DNA of 31,512 nt from a virus. Positions 10,397 to 18,066 of the stretch are shown here, piece by piece. Within the stretch, counting starts at the first letter, position 1, and each line of letters begins with the position of its first letter. Location of the stretch: IMG/VR virus record IMGVR_UViG_3300009182_003894, positions 1 to 31,512 of that record, one strand, 5' to 3'. A program made the position numbers and the translations under genes. The notes under the pieces were generated by a model that searched no databases, was not told where the DNA came from, and worked only from the letters and a program-made list of their open reading frames with translations.

Positions 10397-10420
10397 AACT
10401 TGAAATATTGGAGATATTAA

Positions 10421-12217
10421 ATGGGAAGAAGAGTCAATACACTGGGCGGAAATCCTGGAGGCGGTTCGTCGGTAACGAAGACCGCTACAACAGCATTTAC
10501 AGAAACATATTTTAGTAGCGGACAATTAACACAACTTACAGCAACTAGTGCAGGTTATAATGTTACATTGCCGGCGCCTAGTGCTTTTCCAAAAGTATCA
10601 GTTTCATACTGGAATGATTCTACTTACACGATGACTGTAACAACTCCTACCGGAGTATTTGCAGGCACCGGCGGAAGTCAAGTAACTGTACAAAGTATTG
10701 CTGCAGGTCAAACAATACAAATTGTATCAGACGGTACAAACTATTATTTAGAATGGGAAAATTTACCAGCAAGATTAGCAACATCTGGTGGATTCCTAGC
10801 CCAAGCAGGCGCAGGTAATGCAGTTGCGTGGTCAAGTCCTTTTATTAGTGTACCAACAACATCGTTGACTCTTGGTACATATAACAAAAGCAATACAAAC
10901 GTATCAAAATCACTAGCTGCATCATCTACAAACGGTTCTAGTTTAAGTTATGCAATTACTAGCGGTACTACGCTATTAACAGGATTATCATTAAACAGCT
11001 CTGGTGTACTAACTGGTACCATGGCTAACGCTGCAAATGCATCATATACTGTCGATGTTACTATTACAGACACTGTTGGCACTCAACGAGCTGTGTATAC
11101 ATTTTATGTGTCGTTACTAAACCAAATTCCAGTATGGAGTACAACAAGTATTGGTAGTGCTTCAGGGTTGGTTAACAGTTCGTTTAGCACAACAGTTGTT
11201 GCTACCGCAGGTACTGGAACGATTACATATTCATTAGTTAGCGGAAGTTTACCTCCTGGTTTAAGTTTAAACGGTACTACGGGTGTTATTAGCGGTAACT
11301 GTAGTCAATCTCCAGGCACACAAACATATAATTTCACAATTAGAGCTACAGACGGCCCTTATACAACTGATCAGGCACTTTCTTGGGCAATTACAACCAC
11401 AATACCTTCTGGAACACAATTGTATACTGGACGCGGCGGCCACTCAAGTTTTGGTGGTAACAGCAACTCAAACGGCGAACAAAACTACTACACTTGGACA
11501 GCACCATCAGGTGTAAACAGTGTGTCTGCAATTGTTGTAGGTGGTGGCGGCGGCGGTTACTATGGTTGGGCAGTTTGCGGCGGTGCCGGTGGCGCATTAA
11601 TCTGGGCCAACGGTATACCTGTAACTCCAGGTTCTGGCTATTTTGTAAACGTAGGAAATGGTGGTTGTTGGAGTCAATCTCCAGGCGGTTGTAGTGTATT
11701 TTGCGGAGATAGCACATTTATGATTGCCTACGGCGGATGCTGTGGATGCGGCGCAGGTTGCGCATACATGGGTGGATCAAACACAGGCTATTGTGCAAGT
11801 TATGGAAACGTAGCATGGTCCAGCACAGCTGGCGGCGGCGGCGGCGCAGCTGGTTATTGCTGTAACAATACATATACATACTGTAACTGTGGATACGGCG
11901 GCGGTGGTGGCTCAGCTTGTCAATATCATAGCTCAACTTACGGTACAGCAGGCGGCGGCGGCGTTGGAATTATTACCCAAGGAACCAACGGCGCTGGCGG
12001 CTCAAACGGAATTTCAGGATGCGGAGGATCGGGTGGCCAAAACGGTGGACATGGAGAACCATATAGCAACGGTATTGGCAACGGTTACGGCCAAGGCGGT
12101 TGCTACGGCGGTGGCGGCGGCGGTGGCGGAACATCACACGGCGGCGGTTGGGGCGGCACAGGAGCGGTTAGAATTATTTGGGGTTCAGGCAGAAGCTACC
12201 CTAATGCTTCAAGTTAA
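10421..12217 (+). CDS. Ig-like and Gly/Cys-rich tail adhesin (598 aa)
   Basis: ATG with GGAG seven bases upstream. The N-terminal 140 residues are a short fibre-attachment-like region. Residues about 140-235 and 237-321 are two Ig-like/cadherin-like domains; the second has the SGSLPPGLSLN...GVISG pattern of putative Ig (He_PIG) domains. From about residue 328 the protein becomes glycine-rich with long Gly runs, aromatic residues and 16 cysteines, including paired CC. It ends GAVRIIWG, an ending I associate with glycine-rich fibre tips in marine T4-like phages. Gly-rich tips are receptor-binding in T-even adhesins, so a receptor-binding role at the end of a fibre is inferred. The Cys density is unusual and suggests disulfides or metal binding in the mature virion. 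A chaperone-like gene follows after 25 bases, fitting an adhesin/chaperone pair. Confidence 0.8.
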   Translation: MGRRVNTLGGNPGGGSSVTKTATTAFTETYFSSGQLTQLTATSAGYNVTLPAPSAFPKVSVSYWNDSTYTMTVTTPTGVFAGTGGSQVTVQSIAAGQTIQIVSDGTNYYLEWENLPARLATSGGFLAQAGAGNAVAWSSPFISVPTTSLTLGTYNKSNTNVSKSLAASSTNGSSLSYAITSGTTLLTGLSLNSSGVLTGTMANAANASYTVDVTITDTVGTQRAVYTFYVSLLNQIPVWSTTSIGSASGLVNSSFSTTVVATAGTGTITYSLVSGSLPPGLSLNGTTGVISGNCSQSPGTQTYNFTIRATDGPYTTDQALSWAITTTIPSGTQLYTGRGGHSSFGGNSNSNGEQNYYTWTAPSGVNSVSAIVVGGGGGGYYGWAVCGGAGGALIWANGIPVTPGSGYFVNVGNGGCWSQSPGGCSVFCGDSTFMIAYGGCCGCGAGCAYMGGSNTGYCASYGNVAWSSTAGGGGGAAGYCCNNTYTYCNCGYGGGGGSACQYHSSTYGTAGGGGVGIITQGTNGAGGSNGISGCGGSGGQNGGHGEPYSNGIGNGYGQGGCYGGGGGGGGTSHGGGWGGTGAVRIIWGSGRSYPNASS

Positions 12218-12242
12218 TCTAATCTAAAAGGACAAACATAGA

Positions 12243-12869
12243 ATGACGTTATATATTAAAATTGATGAAGACGGAAACCCAGTAGATTTTCCAATAACAG
12301 AAGAAAACATAGAACATTATTTTGAATTTATTGGGCCAATTACGCCTGAATCATTAAAAGAACATGGATTTGCAGAACTAATTAACGGCGAAAATCCTGG
12401 ACTAGGGATCATGCCGCAATATGAAGTTCTAGATATAGTTCGAACAAATATTGTTAAAAATCCAGATGGCACCATTGAACAAAAATGGATTGTCCAGGAG
12501 TTATCAAATCACGAAAAAATGAGACGTTGGGTTCTTCCAGCAAGGGGTTATAAATTACTAATGAGTGACTGGACTCAAGTAGCTGATAGTCCATTATCTG
12601 ATGAAGAAAAAGCATCATGGCGAGCATATCGAGCAGCCTTACGAGATATGACAGATACTGATTTGACAAATATCAAAGATATTGCTGAAATTTCTTGGCC
12701 AGAAGCACCTGGTCAGCTATCAAGTTCTGATTCAAAATGGCTTCCTGAGCCACCAATATATATTGCACCTCCTAGCAATCCTGATTGGCCAGACGACGTA
12801 GATCCTAATTTAGTACCGTTAACTCCTCAGCGACCCGCTCCGGCAAGTGGTAAATCGCTTGAAGAATAA
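12243..12869 (+). CDS. Tail fibre assembly chaperone-like protein (208 aa)
   Basis: ATG with AAAAGGA about ten bases upstream. The central part contains LLMSDWTQVADSPLSDEEK followed by W..YR.ALRDMT and then ISWPEAP. This is the hallmark arrangement of phage tail assembly chaperones (the SDWTQ...W..YRQALRD...WP family). The N-terminal half is an acidic, unfamiliar region and the C terminus is proline-rich. Such proteins help trimerise or fold the adjacent fibre and are usually encoded directly downstream of it, as here. Function is inferred from motif and position. It is the last gene of the left structural block; a hairpin follows 18 bases later. Confidence 0.75.
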   Translation: MTLYIKIDEDGNPVDFPITEENIEHYFEFIGPITPESLKEHGFAELINGENPGLGIMPQYEVLDIVRTNIVKNPDGTIEQKWIVQELSNHEKMRRWVLPARGYKLLMSDWTQVADSPLSDEEKASWRAYRAALRDMTDTDLTNIKDIAEISWPEAPGQLSSSDSKWLPEPPIYIAPPSNPDWPDDVDPNLVPLTPQRPAPASGKSLEE

Positions 12870-12887
12870 ACAACTAACAAATTAAAA

Positions 12888-12908
12888 AATCCCGCAAGTT
12901 GCGGGATT
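12888..12908. terminator. Symmetric intrinsic terminator between convergent genes
   Basis: An 8-bp perfect stem (AATCCCGC / GCGGGATT) closes a 5-base loop. Read on the minus strand, the stem is followed by a run of six T, so it is a good terminator for the leftward enzyme unit ending at 12916. On the plus strand the T-tract is weak (ATTCTTAT), but it may still stop transcripts from the chaperone gene. Confidence 0.75.
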
Positions 12909-12915
12909 CTTATGA

Positions 12916-14100
12916 TTAAATTTTAAAATAATTGTAACCAAATACCGTATCTACTAAATCAAGTCCGCTTGGACCATAGACCCAATTAAAATTACCATAA
13001 AAGTTGTTTGTTTTTATTTTTTTCATCAACAACAATGCATTGTGAAAACTCATACTTTCATTTAATTTTTCTTTTGATACGTTTACAGTTTTATTCCAAA
13101 ATTCAGTACTATAAATAGATCCGCCGTGATATTTGAAATAAAACATATCTTTTAATGCATGAACGTGTGTAATGTATCTAGAATTTATTGCTATGTCGTC
13201 AGTTTCGCCTGTAATATATTCAAAGAACAATCTATTAATTGCATCATAATTCCATAAAGAATTACCAAACATTGGTTCAAAGAATAATGCTGTGTTTCCA
13301 TTTTTAATTATTCTATTCTCTAAAACGTTTTTTGCATAGTAAGGAGTAAATTTGTATTCAATATTTTCTAATTCTTCTATTGAAATGTTTATTTCTTTAG
13401 CAAAGTTTTTCTTAGCATCTTCTATACTAACAAGATTATCGTTAAACAAATATCCATTACTAATTCTAGTAGACAAAGGAATCTGAAACATCCACCCATC
13501 GACAGTAGCACGATGTACAGTATATTGCCAATCTGTACCATCGCCCGGAATATTATGTATCAGCGCATGATTTAATACTGGACTTTGTAGAACAAAATAA
13601 TTATCTAAATCATTAGAAAATCCTCTACTATCCATTACAAAATCATATTGATATTCTGCATCATCTACAGTTACAGTTGCATGTTCTACTCCATTTACTA
13701 ACGAATTAACATGTCCTTCTATTATTTTGAATTTATTACCCCATGTATTTTTTAGTCTGGGCAATGCAAAATCTTTTAATTTAAATGTATTAAAATGCAA
13801 AGCAAATACGCCGTCGCCCAGTGTTAGTAGCGGCCCATGAAAATCTTGATCCCTCCAATTTTCATACTTAGTAGTCCATTTGATTGTTGCATCAAGATGA
13901 TGCATGTCTTTTTCAAAATCAAAATTTAAACCTGCTTTGAGTGCTTTTGAAAATGTTCCGTTAGTACTTTCTCCGATACCAAAGGCTGGAATGTTAGGAT
14001 TATATATCAGTGTAACTTCCCAGCCTGCCGGAAGGTATGCTAAAAAATGGCAAGCAGATTGTATACCAGAACTGCCGGCGCCTAATATTGCCAGTTTCAT
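12916..14100 (-). CDS. Short flavin-dependent halogenase-like protein (394 aa)
   Basis: This belongs to the FAD-dependent tryptophan-halogenase superfamily. It has an N-terminal Rossmann motif GAGSSG (7-12), a GIGEST motif (41-46) and a lysine in ATIKW (K74) at the place of the catalytic Lys of PrnA/RebH. WMFQIP (203-208) replaces the usual WxWxIP, and FEP (E275) stands where halogenases have (F/I)EPLES. It is about 100-130 residues shorter than typical members: the stretch between K74 and the dinucleotide-binding core is compressed and GLSxGF before EP is lost. It could be a diverged halogenase, a monooxygenase-like relative, or a non-catalytic partner. Its ATG overlaps the stop of the upstream carbamoyltransferase by one base (TAATG), implying translational coupling. 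It is the last gene of the leftward unit. Confidence 0.75.
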   Translation of the reverse strand: MKLAILGAGSSGIQSACHFLAYLPAGWEVTLIYNPNIPAFGIGESTNGTFSKALKAGLNFDFEKDMHHLDATIKWTTKYENWRDQDFHGPLLTLGDGVFALHFNTFKLKDFALPRLKNTWGNKFKIIEGHVNSLVNGVEHATVTVDDAEYQYDFVMDSRGFSNDLDNYFVLQSPVLNHALIHNIPGDGTDWQYTVHRATVDGWMFQIPLSTRISNGYLFNDNLVSIEDAKKNFAKEINISIEELENIEYKFTPYYAKNVLENRIIKNGNTALFFEPMFGNSLWNYDAINRLFFEYITGETDDIAINSRYITHVHALKDMFYFKYHGGSIYSTEFWNKTVNVSKEKLNESMSFHNALLLMKKIKTNNFYGNFNWVYGPSGLDLVDTVFGYNYFKI

Positions 14101-15890
14101 TAGCTGTTCCTGATAGTAATTAGTTTGTTGAATTCTGGTAAAAACAGATATTCGATATCAGAATGCTGTAACGTCCAAATAGCATCTTCTAGTGTTTCAA
14201 CTAACGGTTCGCCACCTAAGTTGAAGCTAGTATTGAACAAGATGGGACATCCTGTTGTATTATGAAATTCTTTGATTAAGTTGTAGTAATGAAAGTTTTG
14301 TTCTTCCGTAACTGTTTGTATACGGCAAGTTCCATCTACGTGGATAATGCTTGGAATTTTTTCAGAAACACCAGGCTGGCAATTTACAGCATACATCATA
14401 AAAGGACTGTCTTCCATGCCACGTAAATCAAACCACTCTTTAGCATATTCTGCTAAAATACTACCAGCAAATGGTCGGAAATATTCACGATGTTTTACAC
14501 CATTAACAAAATCTTTTCCATCTTCAAACCGTGGATCAAATAATACACTTCTATTTCCTAATGCCCGTGGCCCGTTTTCGCTAGAGCCTTGGAATAATGT
14601 GACAATGTTTTTCTTAGTTAATAACTCTACAATATCACTATAAGTAGCATCTTGTATTTCAACATCATGTTGCATTGATATATCGATAACTTGTTCCGTT
14701 GTGTAACTATGAGCTGGGCCTAAATACAATGTATCATGTTTTGCTGGAGTACGATTTCCTGTTAATGAATGCCAATGCATTAGAGCTGCTCCAATAGCGG
14801 TACCAGCATCATTACTAATAGGTTCTACATAGAAATTAATACCGTTGTCTTTAAGAGCTTGTAGGTAATGATAATTAGCAACACAATTTAATCCATACCC
14901 GCCGCTTAACACAACATTTTTATGTCCGCTTATATCTACGGCTTGTTGAATTAATTTAACAACTTGAGATTGTGTTTGTGTCTGGCAAGCATATGCAAGA
15001 TCTCTTCGATTTTCTAGCATTGTCAAATCATCATTATTATGTTGATCTAAAAATTCAAATAATCCAGTATTAATCAATGCACCGTTAGGGTATGTTGGTA
15101 CTACAATATTTCTATTAGCAAGAGGTGCTATACTTGTATCATCAAAAAGTGGAGGTATTGCAGGATTATCTTTACCATAAGGAAATAACCCCATAGTTTT
15201 ACCAGCTTCAATAGGACTCCAACCGCAATATTGAGTTACAGCTTCGTATGTTTTAGTAATGCCTGCTCGATCTGTAATTAAAGCGTGATGCGTCTTACCC
15301 GGCTCATCGTACAAACCGCTATCAAAATCTTGAATTAAGTAACCGGGTGCCGGCCCACGTACACCAATATGCTTATAAAGCGTACTAAATTTACTTGGAT
15401 AATTACAAGTGTATATACTTTCAGTTTCCCATCCAGTTACATTTTCATTACCTAGATTCAATGGAATAAAAGTTCCAGCGCCATCAACAATTACTGCAAC
15501 TGCTTCAGTAAATCCAGATCGATAAAATGCACACGCTGCATGCAATTTATGATGTATATGACTTAAATCAATAACTTGTGGATGATTATAAATGTCTGCT
15601 TTACGATCAATTAATCCTAGTTTACGTGCTAGGCCTGTATAAACGTCATCGCCTGTAAAATCAATTTTACCAGCAGTGTCTTTTAAACTTTGTGTATGTG
15701 CAATTACAATATAATCTAATTTATCTGTATAATCAAGTATTTTTAACATTGCAGCAAACGGGCCGCCGTCGTATTTTTTACGACTTAGTCTTTCTTCTTC
15801 GATAGAAAATACTATTTCTCCGTCTTTGAGCAAGCATACACTAGCATTATGCCCTCGAGTAACTCCTGCAATCCACGATGTTTTTTTCAT
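14100..15890 (-). CDS. NodU/TobZ-family O-carbamoyltransferase (596 aa)
   Basis: The family transfers a carbamoyl group from carbamoyl phosphate, through an adenylated intermediate, to a hydroxyl of a sugar or natural product. The protein is full length with both domains. The N-terminal part has RGHNAS (12-17; the His is at the place of TobZ His14), IEEERLSR, a His-rich HIHHKLHAA block and VDGAGT. The C-terminal part has LSGGYGLNCVAN, ENGPRALGNRS, REYFRPFAGS and LFNTSFNLGGEPLV. All blocks expected for activity are present, so it is probably functional. Seven bases separate it from the upstream oxygenase, whose TAA stop overlaps this gene's AAGG ribosome-binding site. The acceptor is unknown; the neighbouring GT9-like enzyme suggests a sugar hydroxyl, and a halogenated or hydroxylated product is the alternative. 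Confidence 0.9.
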   Translation of the reverse strand: MKKTSWIAGVTRGHNASVCLLKDGEIVFSIEEERLSRKKYDGGPFAAMLKILDYTDKLDYIVIAHTQSLKDTAGKIDFTGDDVYTGLARKLGLIDRKADIYNHPQVIDLSHIHHKLHAACAFYRSGFTEAVAVIVDGAGTFIPLNLGNENVTGWETESIYTCNYPSKFSTLYKHIGVRGPAPGYLIQDFDSGLYDEPGKTHHALITDRAGITKTYEAVTQYCGWSPIEAGKTMGLFPYGKDNPAIPPLFDDTSIAPLANRNIVVPTYPNGALINTGLFEFLDQHNNDDLTMLENRRDLAYACQTQTQSQVVKLIQQAVDISGHKNVVLSGGYGLNCVANYHYLQALKDNGINFYVEPISNDAGTAIGAALMHWHSLTGNRTPAKHDTLYLGPAHSYTTEQVIDISMQHDVEIQDATYSDIVELLTKKNIVTLFQGSSENGPRALGNRSVLFDPRFEDGKDFVNGVKHREYFRPFAGSILAEYAKEWFDLRGMEDSPFMMYAVNCQPGVSEKIPSIIHVDGTCRIQTVTEEQNFHYYNLIKEFHNTTGCPILFNTSFNLGGEPLVETLEDAIWTLQHSDIEYLFLPEFNKLITIRNS

Positions 15891-15897
15891 AATAACC

Positions 15898-16512
15898 TTA
15901 TTTTAATTCTAAATCTGCGCCTGGAACTTCAGAACCAATCGTTCCTCGTGCAAATGTATTAAATGCAATGCTAATTCTTTCATTCTGTGTTAAGTTTGGT
16001 TTTACATAATGAAAACAAGTACTAGGAAATATAATAATCTCACCGTCTTCAACCGGTACTGTCCATTCAATAGAATTAGCAGGTGTATATTCAGTAGATT
16101 TCATGTTTAAGAAAAATGGCGGAGTTAATCGATTAAATGATATACTTGGTTGACTATCGCTAGTTTTAAAATAATACACACCCGATAATATACTGTTAGT
16201 ATGACTGTGCGCAGAATGTTGTTTTTGAAAACCAGTAACATTAATCCAAGAATTAGTCATGTACAGATCTACTTCAATTTTCATTAACTCTTTCATATAA
16301 GAATGTACGTGTAACATTAACTCGTTTTTTAAATTTGAAAATATAGGGTTATCAAGTATCCAACTATTGTTAGATATATCATTGCCTAATCCTTGTTCAA
16401 GAACCTCGGTAGAATAAATTTCAGTAACCTCGGATGATGTTAATTCTCTACCTAATGAGCTCTTATAAACTATAGTAGGAAATAATGGATAAAGAGTAGA
16501 TTGTTTAATCAT
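15898..16512 (-). CDS. 2OG-Fe(II) oxygenase, PF13759-like (204 aa), copy 1
   Basis: It has the pattern of the small 2OG-Fe(II) oxygenases of the TIGR02466/PF13759 type: an N-terminal YPLFPTIVY segment, then HSHTNSILSGVYYF with H102 and H104, a late FPSTCFH (H168) and ERISIAFN with R179 suited to binding 2-oxoglutarate. Such enzymes usually hydroxylate a substrate using 2-oxoglutarate and oxygen; the substrate here is unknown. Which of H102 and H104 binds iron cannot be settled by eye. It overlaps the upstream GT9-like gene by four bases (ATGA). It is a clear relative of the oxygenase on the other side of that gene (shared ERISIAFN and similar His spacing). Confidence 0.8.
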   Translation of the reverse strand: MIKQSTLYPLFPTIVYKSSLGRELTSSEVTEIYSTEVLEQGLGNDISNNSWILDNPIFSNLKNELMLHVHSYMKELMKIEVDLYMTNSWINVTGFQKQHSAHSHTNSILSGVYYFKTSDSQPSISFNRLTPPFFLNMKSTEYTPANSIEWTVPVEDGEIIIFPSTCFHYVKPNLTQNERISIAFNTFARGTIGSEVPGADLELK

Positions 16513-17444
16513 TTGGATATATTTTTAACAACAGAATTAATTACGGTTTCGATTTGATCAGGAGTAACTCTCATCATGCTTTCATTATTTGAATCTGCTA
16601 CTTCGTCAAGAGACATACGAATAGGACTGTACATTCTTCGATTTTCACCAAAATCAATTATATCAAATCTATCGCATCCAGGATACGATACATTTTCTTT
16701 AAATGTCGAACCAAGCACCACGGTGGCAGGTTTAGAAAGGGCATATGCAATATGCTGTCCTACACTATCACATCCTAAAAAATAATCAGCTGCGTTTATT
16801 AATCCAAACCATTTGCGTAAGTTAATATTTGTGATTTGATTAAAATCCTGACCACAAATATTTTTAAAATCTATAGCATTTTCACTCATGACAACTACTG
16901 TATATTTTTTTTCTAATTTTTGCACTATTGATATAACATCGTCCATAATAAAAGATTTACCGTAAATATCAGGAGTAGTTTGCTCCTTAGTCAGATTAGA
17001 TCCTCGACCAAAAGGCTGAAAAATTACAACTTTCTTATTTTTACTTTCTTTTTTGACGGTATTCAAAGTTTCAATACCGCCAAACAATTCTTCATTGCTT
17101 AATACTAGCTTAGGAGGAGGGAGATATCTGAGATCTTTTTTGTTTATTAGCAAATCAAATGCTTGAGAAATACTAGCTTTTTGATTATAATATTCCCAGA
17201 CTTGGTATGGCTCTGGCGACACAAAATTCATATCTACTAACTTGTCTCGAAATAAATTTCTATGAGCATAGTCATAGCATCTTTTGAATAATGTAGGATG
17301 TCCCTTAAAGAGATCAATACCATACTCGATAATAATAATAAAATCGTCATCCGGATTTTCTTTTTCGTACAGTTCAAACGCAGGAATTGAACATATAATT
17401 CTTCCTGCACCACCGTTAATAAAAAATGCTGTATTTCTTTTCAT
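16509..17444 (-). CDS. GT9/heptosyltransferase-like glycosyltransferase (311 aa)
   Basis: The N terminus INGGAGRIICSIPAFE resembles the first Gly-rich loop and helix of GT9 heptosyltransferases. The C-terminal half has FQPFGRGSN, then VVVMSE, and LGCDSVGQHIAYALSKPATVVLGST. The last corresponds to the GT9 nucleotide-sugar site (usually G.DSGP.HLAAALGKP...FG.T). The family moves a sugar from an ADP- or other nucleotide-sugar to a glycan. Homology is moderate, so a GT-B fold with sugar-transfer activity is likely but donor and acceptor are unknown. It lies between two paralogous oxygenase genes, four bases after the upstream one and overlapping the downstream one by four, so all three are probably translated together. 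Confidence 0.7.
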   Translation of the reverse strand: MKRNTAFFINGGAGRIICSIPAFELYEKENPDDDFIIIIEYGIDLFKGHPTLFKRCYDYAHRNLFRDKLVDMNFVSPEPYQVWEYYNQKASISQAFDLLINKKDLRYLPPPKLVLSNEELFGGIETLNTVKKESKNKKVVIFQPFGRGSNLTKEQTTPDIYGKSFIMDDVISIVQKLEKKYTVVVMSENAIDFKNICGQDFNQITNINLRKWFGLINAADYFLGCDSVGQHIAYALSKPATVVLGSTFKENVSYPGCDRFDIIDFGENRRMYSPIRMSLDEVADSNNESMMRVTPDQIETVINSVVKNISK

Positions 17445-17448
17445 AATT

Positions 17449-18066
17449 TTATATTTCTAAATATGTTAATTTTTCTTTTGAGCCTAATGCACCTTTAACA
17501 AATACATTGAACGCAATGCTAATTCTTTCTTCATCTGTGTTATTAACTTCGACACCATGTATAAGAGAAGACGGAAATACTACTACTGAATTATTATTAA
17601 TCGCAATTTTAAAACTAGTCGAGTTAAATATTCCATAATTACTGCTTTCTAAACTAATAGTCTTTTTATCATCGGTAAAAAATACAATGTTATCTTCTTT
17701 AATTGTACTTAGATAAAATACTCCGCTGATTAAACTATTAAAGTGATAATGCTTATGGTGACTAGTTGATGGTTTAGTAATATTTGCCCAAGACTGAGTT
17801 ATATAAAATGTATTTTCATCCCAAAACATAATCTTTTTTGTGTATTCATTAATTGCAAATTCAACAATTTTTTTAATTTCACATAATTCTTTATTTTCTA
17901 AAATATCTGTATCTAAACTAGCCAAATTTCCGTTTTCGTTTGTTCTAAATTCTAGATTTTTAACATAGTCAATCTCAGCATCAAATCTTTTTCTGTCAAG
18001 ATATTCGTTGCATATAAAAACAGGTTTAGAAAATAACGGATAGATTTCACTCGTCATTGTGTACAT
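17449..18066 (-). CDS. 2OG-Fe(II) oxygenase, PF13759-like (205 aa), copy 2
   Basis: Same family and layout as the oxygenase two genes downstream: YPLFSKPVF at the N terminus, HYHFNSLISGVFYL (H106, H108), FPSSLIH (H170) and ERISIAFN (R181). The candidate ligands have nearly the same spacing as in the other copy (62 against 64 residues). The first ATG has an AAAGGA only two bases away; a second ATG at 18057 (MTSEIYPLF) is 11 bases from it and matches the paralogue's N-terminal length, so the true start is uncertain. Either start lies inside the last codons of the upstream halogenase, giving a 20- or 11-base overlap. Probably an active hydroxylase with unknown substrate. Confidence 0.8.
   Translation of the reverse strand: MYTMTSEIYPLFSKPVFICNEYLDRKRFDAEIDYVKNLEFRTNENGNLASLDTDILENKELCEIKKIVEFAINEYTKKIMFWDENTFYITQSWANITKPSTSHHKHYHFNSLISGVFYLSTIKEDNIVFFTDDKKTISLESSNYGIFNSTSFKIAINNNSVVVFPSSLIHGVEVNNTDEERISIAFNVFVKGALGSKEKLTYLEI

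Noticed and set aside
11889-12227. Plus-strand open frame of 112 codons inside the Gly-rich adhesin region
   Set aside because: It is an out-of-frame reading of GGC/GGT-rich DNA giving low-complexity Ala/Val sequence. The main frame encodes the adhesin and its conserved GAVRIIWG ending.
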